A DNA stretch of 64,000 bases. Source: Liolophura sinensis. Lineage: Eukaryota > Mollusca > Polyplacophora > Chitonida > Chitonidae. Under the pieces are notes generated by a model. It searched no databases. It saw only the letters and a list, made by a program, of their open reading frames with translations, and was not told the origin of the DNA. The position numbers and the translations under genes are program-made. Where the stretch lies: contig NC_088295.1 in assembly GCF_032854445.1 (NCBI RefSeq), forward strand, positions 30,374,470 through 30,438,469, read 5' to 3'. Positions within the stretch are counted from its first letter, which is position 1. Every line of letters begins with the position of its first letter. Shown one piece after another: positions 47,623 through 61,700 of the stretch.

Positions 47623-48867
47623 GGACATACAAGGCGGAGCTGGTCATTAACTTTACTGTAAACAGGGCAGGATTTAAACGAACGCGGACTCTCCCTCCAG
47701 GCGTTCCTGACCCCAAGAATATGGACGTTGGCGCTGCAGTTCTGACCGTACGCCAAATATCTGGCTGACATCCGGTGACTCGTTACTGGCGCTGCCTTCC
47801 ACTGGACATTGTTTTGTCCACACGATGCATGTGTGTCAGAAGAGCAAAACAACAAACATAGGAGAACAGAAATCATACGAAATATAGACGCTTACTTAAA
47901 GAGAATCTTTTACAGGATATTACGAACAATGCATAAAATATCTTATATGAGATATGTTACCTTCGATGTCTCTCCAAAATGTCATTCATCTCCAAATTAT
48001 GTCTTTACAAAATCCATAAACCGCACAATACACCGTGAATAATGTCTAAAGAAAACGTGGTATCGTACGTTAGGAACCCCACTGGCGACAGCCTCGGTGG
48101 CCAGTCCCAGACGGAGGCCCATGTCTTGTTTGTCGCGTGGGTGAATTCTGAAAAACGAGCCAAACAAGTAAACAGGTAAACAATTTCTTTTTGTCTACTT
48201 CACACACTGTATATACATTATATATGTGAGCTGTCAAAAATATGGGAATACTGGTAATAGTAGCATTGCATTGTTACACTTTGCTGGTTAATTAATGTAA
48301 TCTATGAATAGTTATTTCACAAATCACAGAAATTAACAGAGTTAACAAATATTAAGCAATTTAAATCTTAAAAAAAACCCACTGGCATTATTTACTTTGA
48401 AAACATTCAATACCCTTATTGATAAACGGTTACTATTATCATTGAAGGTTAAAAAAACGGCTTGTCATACGATCCATTTGAACAGCCATGAACACTTTCT
48501 TCATCAAAGAGTTAAGTGTGTGCTAAAGTTAGTTGTCTGAGACCAACGCACAGTATCATGGTTGCTTTTGTTGGGAGCAAGCTGTTCCAAAGAAACAGGT
48601 GGTTGCTGTTTTGTGTAAATTTCTCACATCACAATAAAAGAAATATCTACCTAAACAGATGTTCTTTGGACATTGATCACCGTTGACACTCTGACTAATT
48701 TTGATTACCAACAGTTTTAGAAAGTATTTTTTATTATATGATAAAACTAAATTTCAACTCCGGCGATCAGTGTGGCAAATATAATTTGAAACCAACAAAT
48801 TCTACAGACAAGGGATTTTTTAAGCCATTATAATTTTCCCCAGCAATATCGAAAAGTTTATTTTTTT

Positions 48868-48965
48868 AATAACTTATTTATTGTTTTGATTTTTGTTACC
48901 GCCACACTTAGGAATATTTCACTTATATAATGGTGGTCGGGTTTATTGGTTGAAGAAACTTTAGT
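48868..48965 (-). mobile_element. SINE family A, degenerate reverse fragment
   Basis: 'ttatttattgttttgattttt', 'aatatttcacttatataatgg' match the reverse SINE tail, with decay beyond that. It lies in the pseudogene. Confidence 0.6.
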
Positions 48966-50479
48966 GCCCAGCATAAACCACCGGCTTTAGCAAGTTTCTA
49001 GCAATCTTTCTTAAATATGACGTACAGATATTCATGAGATATTACTGGAGGACAAGTGATTTTCAACAAACCGTCATAAAGAATGTCGTCGACCACTCAT
49101 GGTCACATGGGCCGTCAACCAGTAAGAACGGGAAATTCACAAATTTCAAACATTTATCTACAAGTACAAAGAAATACCAAGATGCATGGATTTACTCCAA
49201 CTTGTGGTTTCGGTTAGGAATGGGAGTAAGGTTGGTTTAAACTCTATACAATAACCCGTGTGACCTGTACGAAACCCAAAGGAAACATGGTGTCTTGTTC
49301 TCCATCAGAACCGTCATGAAAATGTTTCCCCCAATCGGTAATCATGGCGGGAAACAGACAACTATAACCTGGGGGATTCCAAGCGTTGGTATCACCTTAC
49401 GGCAAAAACACAAGGCGTAAACAGAAGAGGTGGATGGGCTGCAGTAGTACTATTTATATTTTTTATGCTAGGTGAACTGCGGATTAAAGTTACTGTGTCA
49501 ATTTCACTAAACACAAAGATTGTTTTTAGTTAAAAAATCATGTGATTTTTACAGGTTCATGTAGTTTATCTGAAACTTGATAAATTTCATCTCTGATTTA
49601 AAAATATCAGACGTGGGATCTTACCCTGATACCAGATAGCTCCATAGATTGTCGTATTCAACAAACATCATGGACATCCACATGACAGTTATAAAACGTA
49701 GAACAGGAACAGGTTTAGACATCACGATCGGACTGTTGGATCACAAAATGGATTAGTCTGACTTGACGTCTCGACACCAATGTGAAAAAAAGGTATTAGA
49801 GCAGAGAACACAAATGCATGGAAGCAGTGGCCGCTATGTGCTTCAACATCCTACCTCATTGTCTCTTATAACATGCATGCTATCTTGGCCGCACTGAAAA
49901 CTTCATGCTTATAAAGACAGAAACATAGATATTGGCCAACATATTTGTAAGGAAATTCTGCTTTCAAGCAGGTTACTTACACAAACTGTAGATACAATAT
50001 TGCACAACCAACTGTTCATGGCTACATGAGAACTGCATTTAAGTGTTGTGTGTATGAATGAAGTTAGGAAGTCACGGCCCAGTATACAGCCTGCTAATGT
50101 GCATTTAACATACATCGTACTTAATGACTGTAAACGTTGAGCCATGGCCCAGTCCCAATGATATATAATATCTGGGAACTTTCGAGTTACATGTTGCTAA
50201 ATCTTTTAGGTCTCATCCAAGGGTGTATGGCGGACCCTCCTCAGTCTGATGCTATCAGACCTGTAGTATAGCCTCGGTGACGGTACAGATAATTTCCGTA
50301 AAACCAGCAAACCATAGAGAAATAGGTCCATTTTTGTCCTCCAATAGAGACTGGAAATAGAAATAAATAAAAACGCTATAATGCGTGGAAAAACATGCTG
50401 CTCATGAGGACGAGTTATAGTCTCGCTCATGGTTGTATTTCTTTGCACATTTTTGGTTTAAGTGTCATAAAATTGCATG

Positions 50480-50556
50480 AAGGGGTCTTCGTGGCCGAGG
50501 TTGTGAGCGCCGGCGAGGTGCATTGACCCAGGAGCCTCTCACCAATGCGGTCGTCG
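50480..50556 (+). mobile_element. SINE family A, 5' fragment
   Basis: 'ggggtcttcgtggccgaggt' to 'gagcctctcaccaatgcggtcg' is the tRNA-like head only. It sits about where exon 3 of the pseudogene would be expected. Confidence 0.7.
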
Positions 50557-51500
50557 CTTACTTACAACGCTCAGAGCAATATTTCACCTAGTCGGCCATG
50601 GTCAAGTCGATGGATCAGATGAAGCCCGGTGTCAAACAAACCCCTAATGTATACCGACAAAACAGCCAGCGAGATCTGGATTTGAACTCTTGACCTTACT
50701 GGTAAATCTACGCGACGAAACACGCATTCGTATAGCAACTGTGAACCATAATGACATTCCGGACCAATAACCGCAAGACCAATTTCCAAAACAATACTCA
50801 ACACAGATCACCAATGAGCTAAAGAGGGTGTATAAATTAAGAAATTTGGTCGGATTTATACGAAGGAAAAGAAAACAGTTCTCAGTGATGGCAGAAAGAC
50901 GCACGGAATGTTCTAAACGAATGAATTCAACCAGTATTCAAATTGTGTACCATGCTAACATAAAAGTTGTTGAGAATCCAAATATGTATATCAGTTGCAC
51001 TTTGTTTCCAACTGTTTATATATCCACCGTGGCGATCTTTTTAATACAACGATATATGCAGCTCTAGTCCTGGTTTAAGCGGAATTAGACACGGTTACGA
51101 AGCAAAACATTTTGTACAAACCATCATTATTTACTCACAAAAAACTTAACGCATTGTAAAACTTAAGAAACTTATAGTGAAGGCGATTGATGGAATATTC
51201 ATGAAACAGTAGTCTTTTCAGTAATAACTCGTGGCGATGATTGAAATCGCCACACAACACGCAGGATCTGAAAAAATGCTACAAGGCGAGTAATGTACGT
51301 CTTGTGCAGGACCCATTGGTACACTGTTGTCTAAGCAAGCATAATTCCCAACATCAAAACTGAAACCGTCTCTCTTGTCGTAATGTTGGAGTTGACAGGA
51401 AAACGTTGTGGTCTTCGTACAAATATCAGATAAGATATATAATTTGGTGTAGATTTCTTTCAATCCGGCGAAGATGAATATATATTTTCCACAGTCTTTG

Positions 51501-52762
51501 CAATATAGGTGTTGTTTGAAGTTAGCATACCATCAATATATACAGTAAATATGTACATCAATACAATATATGGTAAATGAGAATGCAGTCTTGTTCATAA
51601 GAACAGAGTTAGACGTCTACCAAAAAGGAGTCACAATTATATGTAACAATTTAACGACCGGCCGTACATGGAAAGGTCGTCCAGCAACCTGCGAATGGTT
51701 GTGGGTTTCCCCTGGGTTCTGCTCGGTTCACCGCCCCCCCCCCCCCCCCCCCCCCACACACACACCACCACCACCACCATAATGGCTGGCCGCCGTGATT
51801 TTAATACGCCGTAAACGACCAATCAAATCAATAAAAAAATAAAAAAATAAATGTATATTAACGAAGACTGCTTGTAGACTGTATGACGGATGTTGGGTTT
51901 TAATAAGGTCACAGTGAGAGCTCGGATTGCCCTTTCAGATTATCCTGCCTAACTTTCGTTTCCTTGGATTTCTCTTTCATATAACCTCTAAATTAAAATA
52001 CTACTAAAACAATACAGAAATACCTTTCGAATTCAGAAAATGTTAAAAATTACACTGACAATTCTTCCGATATAGTATTCTATGTAGAGTATATGGAGTG
52101 CCACCTTTGGTATCACGATTCATTATTCATGGAAATGGTGTGTAAACACCCGCTAAATCTGATACGTTTTGCACACATCTTTAAACATGACTGTACATAA
52201 ATAAAACGTCCTTGAACATGCGTAAAACTCAAACAAACTAAACATTGCCAAACTCAAAACTTTAATTTGCTTCACAAAATATTTAAAGCTTGATGCTCAA
52301 ATTTCTATAGATTTGATGCTTATATTTAAGAGTTTAATTTGGAGTACAACTTTTCGTCTAAAGATCGCTTTGTGAAACGAGTGCCAATACTCAGAATCAC
52401 GTACAGCTGTAGCTTCAACACACAGATCAACTAATTAACATACCTATAAGTTCATCATTACAAGGGTTCATTTTCCTTTCGTATCAAAATGTATGGTTAG
52501 ATGTTACTCGAAGAAATCAGAGCTCCTCCTTCGTTCTGAAAACAGTGTTTTTTTGAACACGGGTTTACGACAAATTTTTCTGTACTCAATATGAATGTAG
52601 ATTGACTGAGCAGTTCGATACAAAATACATTGGTTTTACCAAATAGATTAGAAGACACAAAAGTTTATTAATTGTGCAAATTTCTTACAGAATTTTTGTA
52701 CTATAACAATTGTGTTGGTGATAAAAGTGCCTGAACGACAAACAGTGAAGGACTATAAAAAA
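51501..52762. other. Intergenic region between SIAE-3 pseudogene and SIAE-4
   Basis: Contains a SINE (51652-51851) and otherwise AT-rich DNA. No gene or regulatory element can be supported. Confidence 0.5.
51652..51851 (+). mobile_element. SINE family A copy interrupted by C and CA/CCA runs
   Basis: 'ggccgtacatggaaaggtcg', 'cagcaacctgcgaatggttg' and 'cataatggctggccgccgtg' in SINE order. A poly-C run of about 20 followed by CA and CCA repeats (51735-51780) has expanded in the middle. Confidence 0.8.
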
Positions 52763-52777
52763 TTTAATTCTCACATC

Positions 52778-55700
52778 TTAAGCGTACATTCCAAGGGACA
52801 TATAAGGTGGAGCAGGCAGACCGTTAACTTTACTGTAAACAGCACAAGATTTAAACGAACACGGACTCTCCCTCCAGGCGTACCTGACGCCAAGAATATG
52901 GACGTTGGAGCCGCAGTTCTGACCGTACGCCAAATCTATGGATGACGTCCGGAGACCCGCTATTGGCGCTGCCCTCCACGGGGGATCGTTTTGGTCACAT
53001 GACACAGTCACGTTTGCAGAACAGCAAACCTATGAAGAAAAGATATCCAGAAAAAGGATTCTTTGATAAGGCAATCTTAAACACTATAAAGACGTTGGTT
53101 ACTGTGACAAATTAAAAAAACAGTTATTCATTACTGTTATCATATCATTACATATCTGGGATCAAAACATTAACGTAAAGGTAATCTTTGTACCAAAGAT
53201 AATCATTATAAAGCCGCCATTTTCAAGAAAACATTGCCCAAATATAGGTAAATGCATTAAAAAATACAATACATATGTAGTAGGAAAAGAAAATGTTCTA
53301 TTAATTCAACCCATGCGTTATTACCTCGTAACCGTCAATGCTCCTGACCTCGATGGGCGTCCTTCCACTGTCAAACTCTATCGTTACGATACGTGAGGCC
53401 GGGTTGACGGACACTTTGGTAGGGAAAGGCCCCCGGTATCGTACATTGGGAACCCCGTAAGCCACAGCCTCGGCGGCTAGACCCAGGCGGAGAGCTGCAT
53501 CTTTCTTGTCGCGTGGATGAATCCTGATTAATTTAGATGATTTAATAATAAATAAGTTATTTCAACCATTGACATCTTTTCTTGCAAACATACATACGTC
53601 GAAATCAAAACCTTTATTCCCCCCCCCCCAAAACAAAAATCGGAAAACAAATCTGAAAATCTTACTCACAAACAGAAAGCAATCTAAAACTACCGGGCAA
53701 AAGAAACGCATAACTTTTAAATGCAGTTTTTTCTATGGAAAAATAAGTTGAATAAGTTTGAACGTTGTGCGAATACGTTTGCACATAATCACCCTGTGTA
53801 CACGTCACTTTTTAACGAGATTCATTGAAACTGGTGTAAGACATCATGAAAAATCGGAAAAACAGAGTTTCAGGCCCTGTTGAAAATTCTCGATAATGAC
53901 CACCGTATAAATACCGATGTAGCACATGGTAAGGCTGCAATACCATAAAAAACACCCAAGAGATGCCGAGACTCACACAAGCAGAACGTGATAGAGCCAC
54001 TGGTATGGCCGACATGGGGGCCAGCCAACACTACATTGCCATAACATTCAATTGCAGTCAAGCCACCATCAGCAGACTGTTGGATCGTTAACAGGCAGGA
54101 CACAAGATCGTCAAAGATCGGGCAGGCCAAGTGTTACAACGCCTGGCGAACACCGGTACATCCGCACAATCCACCTGCGTAACCGGTTTGTGACGGCGAC
54201 GTCAACGGCGGAAACGGCGGAAACGGCACTGGGACATGCCATCAGCAGACGCACAGTCTTACGACGACTCCGCGTGAGTGGTATCAGAGTCTATCGCCCC
54301 TTCCATGGAATGGCATTGACTCCTCTACACCGTCAAAACAGGCTGCGTTGGGCAAGAGTTGTACGTCGATGGCAGCGACGAGAATGGGAAAGGGTGCTGT
54401 TCACTGATGAAAGCCGATATAAGCTTTTCAGAAATGATGGTCGAATTCGTGTGTATCGACGCTGGGAAGAGCGATCGGCATAAAACTGCATTCAGAATGT
54501 CCACCCTTTAGGGTGCTTGTATGGGGCGGAATTTGTAGACAGGTGAGAACGAGATTGGTCATTATCCAGGGAAATCTGACTGGCCAAAGATACCGAGATG
54601 AGATATTGGAACCTGCTGTGGTGCCATTCGTGCATCAACAGCAAAGGGGTATCCTTTTGCAGCAGGACAATGCACGACCTCATACCGCCAGAGTTGTACT
54701 AAATTATCTGGACACGTTGATGTCAACGTACTGCCTTGGCCAGCACGATCGCCAGACATGAATCCCTTATAGCATCTAAGGGATCATCTTGATCGACGTC
54801 TGAGACAACGCGTCCCTCCCCCACAAAACAGGCAACAGCTCGAACAGGCTTTATTTGAGGAGTGGGACAGAATTCCTGATGACGTCATCCGGCGGTTGAC
54901 GACTTCCATGAGGAGACGTATTTTGGCTTTAATTGATGCAATGGGTGCTCACACACGCTACTAACGATCTGTCTTATGACATGATAGGACATTAGGTACA
55001 CCTTTTTAAGGGAGTCCCTTTACTTGCATTTGTGTAATTTTTTTCAGATTTACCCCATGACTTCTTTACTCGGCCTGACAGCAAGTGTAATATCCATATG
55101 GCTTTGAATTTTTGAACAGAACTTGGAAAATGATTTATTGCAATATAATGCTTATCATGTTGATACTGTCTGTCTTTCTTTCTCTTTCTTGTGGTGCTGA
55201 ACAAGGTTATACGTTTCTTTTGCCCGGTAGTTTATGTTACAAGCCGCACAATTTTAGAGTTAACTTTTTGACCTCATTCTTCATTTTGTTCATAAATGTA
55301 GAGGCTTGTCCATAAAAAGTAATTTCCATCTTTGTTATGGATGTAATAACACATCAATTTTCCTTATCCACACGAGTCACCAATTTATCACAGCAAAGAT
55401 TTCTGAACTGAGGACTTAGCCTGTGCTAGACCTATCTACTTGGGTCACCACCGTTAACACCAGTTTCGATAAATAACAAGGTAAAATGTAACACATGATT
55501 TTGTCGTCACTCTATATACAGTGTATTTACTTCTTGACGATGGTCTGAATTGTGATTTTCAACGTTTTTCAAAAGAACTACCGTCGAACGAAATCCAAGT
55601 TGACTTAATGGTAAGTATTTTCGAAGATCAAATTATATCACGATGACGATGCAGACATGTTGGATTCAAACTGATTCGACATTAGAACAATGTAGAGAAC

Positions 55701-58700
55701 TTGATTACACATAAATTCCACAGTAACAATGATGTACACTAATGGGGCTTAACGTAATTACATTATAAAGAGCGAGACAAACAAACCGCGCTGAATTCAG
55801 AATGATATTTCATTCGCTACCTTGCCCCCGGAAATTAACAATGAAGTCTTGTTTTTTTAGTTGTTTTGTGTATAAACAACGAGTTACGTGTATGTGTGTT
55901 TATGCCCATATTACTTACGCTCCCCATGGACTGTTGTAATCAGGAAGGTCTATGACAACAGACATGAACACTCTCTTCAGTACGGAGTTAGGCACATAAC
56001 CAAAGCCTGCCGTTTGGGCCCAGCGAATCCCAGGAAACCCACCGATACGGCTGACTTCGTGGTACGGGAACAACTGCCGTCCGCGAAGTGAACAGAACAG
56101 AATTTTAAACTCGTGGTTCGCTAACCCTTCAAAATAGTGTAATTAAACTCTAATTAAACTCAGACACTGACGTATACATATATATATATATATTGTCAGT
56201 GTCTGAGCTGCATTTTCCCTCTATGTATGCTACAGCCTGCATTGCAATGCAGTCGAGCGTTCTCGAGGCTTCGGTGTTAATGAGTTTAGTGTCATTGTAA
56301 ATAGACTACATTCTGCAAATATGTATCGGTGTTGTAAAGATGTTAACTATCAAACCATCTAGAATTTTCTTTACGTTAGACTATAAACATGAGCGATGGA
56401 GTGGTGAAACTCGCAGTCCACCCTAGCTATGTACTCAAGTCCAATTTGAGAGCAGTCACATTTAGTCATTCACTGCCATGGATTTTGCTGGGTTTAAAGA
56501 TATCGGCTTTCACGCCATTCGATATTCGTCATTTGTACTCCATTTTCTGTACGCAGCACTTTGTGAGCTTGTGTTTCGCCACTTGCTTTTTTTTGGAGAC
56601 GTTATTTTGGAGCTTGTGTCTCTCATTCTCTCTTTGTGCCATTAGGTACATTTCATCCCAGTTTCTCTGAACGTGACACATCGACAGCTCGGCATCACGG
56701 ACGCTTCTGTCAACCCGTCCGCCCTGAGAAGTTGCACATCCTCAGGCAGTTGGGGGAATGAATCACTTCTCGGACTGCCATCCGCAGATTGAAGACTTCA
56801 TTTTAACTGTGGATTCTATATTTACGTAGCCGGAATATTCCATCCAGATTTGGACGCTGTAAGATACTATATATATATTTGTAAGTTTTTGTATTGTTTT
56901 GTATCATATTGTCAGTTGTATTATTTGTCTATTTTGTTAAAATATATGTATTAAACTCACTCAACCATCTTCGTGTTTCGTGTTTGATCTTGTGCAAGGC
57001 CTATCGCTGATCAGAGGGTTAAACAAACCAGTTGGGGTTGACGTGAGGGGGTTTGTCAAATACCTGGTCGGTGTGTTGCCTTTTGTGAATTAAAATCGGA
57101 CCAAGTGTTCGTATTCACCTGCACAAATCCGAAAGGAAACATGGTGTCCGTTTCTCCATCAGATCCCTCATGAAAATGTTTCCTCCAGGCGGCAATCATG
57201 GACGGAAACAAACACCTGTAGGCTGGCGGGTTACCTGCATTTGCCGAACCTGTTTGGACAGTGTTGAAATCTATAGGTTCGTAGAGGACAAAAAATGATC
57301 AAAGTCACTTTTGAAAAATATGAAAGAAGAACAGTTGCTGTATTAACAATATCCATTTACTTATTTATTTGATTGGTGTTTTACACCACACTTAAGAATA
57401 TTTCACTTGTACGACGGCGAAACAATATCAAAGAAAATGGAAACCATACTTGTGCACGAGAGAATAGGCTAATTAAGTTGCCTTGAGACTGCCTAAAGAT
57501 GATATTTCTTAAGCAATACTGAAACCGACGTTACACGCTAGATAAGCAAGCTAATATATTTTTAACCACGTTGTTTTAATAGAATAATAACGCAGCTATC
57601 GGCACAATTTTCAAATAAAATAACAATATTACCTTGATACCAGATGACGCCATAGATAGTCATTTTCACCAACGGTGCCATCATAGAGTTCCAGAGAACT
57701 GTAGGTTCACTGGGGACGTAAAATTTCCCTGTCTCGGCAGTGGTCATTACTATAGGGCTGCCAGAAAACAGGCAATGATCTCATAAGTAATAAATAACAA
57801 AAATGAAGTGTGATATTTCCGCTGAATCACATCCCAAAATACCAACCTAAAACAGAATATCCACTATCATAAGAGTTGTTGTCATATACACGACGAGTTC
57901 CACAACTGAATAGAGTGAATAGTAGGTAAGAGTAATATAACTACGTGCTATAAGAACACAACAGTGTCAGTAGGCGTTTACCCCGTTAGGTTAAAATGCC
58001 CGGACTCAGTTCAAACCCATGGACTTAATTTACCTTGAAACATTAACCTTACAGGTTTGCAGCCCTACAGGTGACATCCAGGGCTCAATTCGCGATCCAC
58101 TCCAAGCTGACGTAATCAATCCTATAGGGTAACCTCTGTGACGGTACAAATACGTCCCGTAAAACCAGCACAAAGCCGAGAAATAGTTCCACTTAGGTCC
58201 GCCGATGGAGGCTAAAACAGGCAAGATTAGATATTTCAAAAAAATGTCTCTCAAATAGCCATTGTAAATGTTACTGTGTGTGTAAAATATCAATATGAAA
58301 CACAATAAACCGCCAATACTCTTGAAAAGCAGCATTCACATATTGTGCACACGAAACAGAAGTTGTAAAAAATCATGCAGAAAATATATTTTGAATGCAT
58401 CCAGCCACTGAGTTCATACTAAGTAAACACTGTACTCCTCTGAACATAATTCTGGTTGCCGTTGTACAAGTGAAATATTCTTTAGTAAGGGGTAAAACCA
58501 CAATTAAAAAAATAAATAAAATAAGTATTTAAAACACTATAGTGGTATAATTGAAATGGACAGAACATATTTGTTGATAAATGATGGGATGACGTTCTGG
58601 ATTTGGCTACAGCCGGACAGCTTATGCACTGTCCTCATTTCCTCACCCCCCAATAAACTTACTCGTCATCCTTTAAACAAATACATTGAAATCAGGTTTT

Positions 58701-61700
58701 AAAAGAAGCATGAAAAAAATGTACCAAATGGGCTGATGGAAACGTTCTTAATCTAGAAACACAAACGTATATATGGTTGACTGACCCCTGTTGGCTACAG
58801 ACCATGGCTGTAAGATGCTGAGAAGATCTGTTTCCGGATGTACTGATGGCGTATTCCCAACTGTCATCACCCGGATGTAGGGATAGTTGCCAGCATCAGT
58901 AATCTCGGCAGTTGAATTGTAAGCCTACAATAAACGCTTTGGAGTTCAATCTCGAAAATTTTCTTTAACAAGCCATACCGTGAAAGTTATAAAACGATGC
59001 AGGCCACTACCAGACAACTATGACATAACACATTGATTTTTCCATCGATATGAATTCATCGACTGACTGTTTTTTTTTATAGTCTTTATTTTGTAATCTT
59101 TGGGACCACATTAAGCCGTGACTTATACTGTGACCCATTTGGTGAATCCTACAATTTGACAAATAAATAATTGTATGTGTGTGTATATATATATATGTAT
59201 ACAATGTAATGAGACTAGCAAATTACATGTGCAAGAGAAAGTGCTTTTGGTGGGAACGTGCAGTGCTGAATGGGATACATATCAACAGTTCAAAATGGAC
59301 GATATAATATATACATGTGCTTGAATAAATAGGAAAATCGACAAATATCTAAGAACAATATTTTGGAAAATTTCCTTAAACTATACCGCAAAATATGCAA
59401 ATAACCCGTCCATTAGTTTTACCCTCAGTGCATCATACAAATGACATTTTAACAGGTAATGTTCAGCATTTTCATTCTTGTGGCCACAAGCACATTTTGG
59501 AGAATCAGAAAGGAAGTTGTCAAATAGATCGTCATTGAGATTACTGCAGCCATTTCGACATATCAAAGTGTTTGTCAATCTAGATTCTGAGTAGTACAAT
59601 GGAGGTGGTTTTCTCGACTGAAACAATAAAATGAGCTTAGATTTAAAACGGGCTGGATCACGGAGTTGTTTCACATGAAGTGGGGAAATCCTTCCAATCT
59701 CGAGCAGTGCGAGGGAAGAATGAATTTCTGAACTGTTCTTTTCGGCAGAAGGAAGGGGTAATTGCTCCAACAGAGCGCAATGGATACGGATTTCCAGTAG
59801 AAGAAAAGTCTGGGATAAGACGATTTAGAACATGAGTTGGTGTTTGAAAAACTATTTTACGGAAAAGTGTAAGTCTTTGGATGAGACGCCTTTTTGCCAA
59901 AGGCAAAAACCCAGATTCCTCATAAAACAGTGCCGCCGTATTACTTCTTGTAAGTTCTCAAGGCGTCTTTTTGAAGCCTTTCAATTCGGCTTATTTGTTG
60001 TTCCGTGTGATTATCCCAGACTACATCAGCATACTCAAGTGAAGGTCTAACAAAGGTTTTATACATTATTTCTAAAAATTTTCCTGCCCAGTATAGATTT
60101 GAGACTTCTAAATATTCCTATGGTTTAAGATGAACCAGAAATAATGTTGTCGATATGCTCGTTCCAAGTGCCATTTTCTGATAGTGTCAGACCCAGATGT
60201 TTAAGGGACGGAGATGGTTTAATTGTGACTGAGTTGAAGGTAGGGGTTAGAATGGATGGTAGTTTGCGTCGGACACAAGTGAAGCATTTATTTTGTCATG
60301 ATTAAATTTAACGAACCATTTTTGGGCCACTCTTCAATATTCTGTAAATCTTTCTGAAGGCTATGGACAATAAGGGGATCGTTGAGATTTTCCGATATTA
60401 TCTATAGACACTAAGTTATTTATGATGCCTTCCGGTAGATCATTAATGTATATTAAGAACAATAGAGGCCCAAAAACCGAACCCTGGGGTACTCCTGGAT
60501 TATATTTCCAGACTGTTCTACTGTAACTCTTTTCGAAGACTGTATTGGAATGAAAACGAACGTAAGTTGAACAGTGGTCGCTACAGAAATTTGGAAGCAT
60601 ACCGGAGCCAATAATTACGCCGGGTTTATTACAAATTATTGGGTCCAGAAGGGTGTTTGACTGAGGTTTTGTAGCTGTGTGAATTCATTGACTCAATACC
60701 AAACGAGAAATAATACCTTGCAACTTTGAAAGGTCTAGAAGGTTCTCGTTAAGGCGGCCTCTCGTTAATGACATTTTTCTTTGGATTATGGTCTGAAACG
60801 GGTTCAATATTTTCTTCTAAGAATTCCCACTTTTGGATTAGGGAATAAGGAGGACGGTATATGACACAGAGAAGGGTATTGAGTTTATCACTGATTTCAA
60901 CCCATACTATTTCCAGTAGCTCACATTCAAGGTCAGTGCGTTGAGTTGCGGACAAATGGTTGGCAACATAAACACAGACTCCTCCCGATGCTTGATTACG
61001 ATCTCTCTGAAAAGGTTTGTTATAACCAAAGAGGACAATTGAAGAGGAGTCAATTCCCTCAGTCAAATGTCTCTCAGTAATCGCAATAATATCAAAATCA
61101 TTTCAGTTGGCAAATATTTCATCTTCTATATTCCCCGCAAACGTTAATGTGTACGATCGACTCGATACTCGTTAGATCGTTACCCATGGTCTAAAACTTG
61201 TCAATACTGGTCTGGTGAATACGTCTGGTTACAATGGCTTACATGCGCCGTGCACTTTTCATTGCTGGTATAAACTCGCTCATTACTAGGGAACATGGTG
61301 CATTTTGTTCGGACTGATAGAGAGAATGACCCTCAGAAAGGCTCAGACTTTGGAGAGAAGCGAGTGCAACGAGGTCTATCAAGGTGGGAGGTCACTCGGT
61401 GGAAGGTCTAGATTTAGTTTCCACCTTGACAATCTCTTGCTGTCTTACATGGATAAGCAGCCACAGTTGACCGTTTGTTTTATGTTATTGAGTAATCTAT
61501 TAGTCAATGGTTTACTTTTCGTTTTCACTACAACAGATGATTTAAGAAATAGGAATCTCATATAAGTGGATTACCATGGACACAGTGAACTGCATATTAC
61601 TTTGTCCCGAACAAATCCACACGTCTCCAAAGACGACATCGTGTAACTGGATCGTACCGGAAGGTGATGAGGCTGTGATGACGTAAGGACCAGGGTGAGT

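Larger units (their letters stand above)
47623..51500 (-). pseudogene. Sialate O-acetylesterase pseudogene, copy 3
   Basis: Remnants in SIAE order: last exon 47623-47860, part of exon 8 at 48060-48147 (88 of 199 bp), exon 7 at 48474-48592 (deleted from 155), exon 6 at 49265-49395 (full 131, open frame), exon 5 at 49625-49732 (17 bp short, frameshift) and exon 4 at 50172-50350 (one extra base). The last exon's acceptor reads at instead of ag, and a 4-bp loss destroys its ALPAPP end. Exon 4's donor GT has become AT. Exons 1-3 are absent, yet 50.66-51.47 kb still matches intron 2 of copy 2 (44.44-45.2 kb), so this is a decayed tandem duplicate closest to copy 2, not a retrocopy. Confidence 0.9.

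Noticed and set aside
47623..51500. A fourth functional SIAE gene
   Set aside because: Lost acceptor and donor sites, frameshifts, a half-deleted exon and missing exons 1-3, including the catalytic-Ser exon.
56389..56670. 93-codon ORF as a gene
   Set aside because: No recognisable domain, on the opposite strand inside a SIAE intron and within a likely transposon-derived tract.
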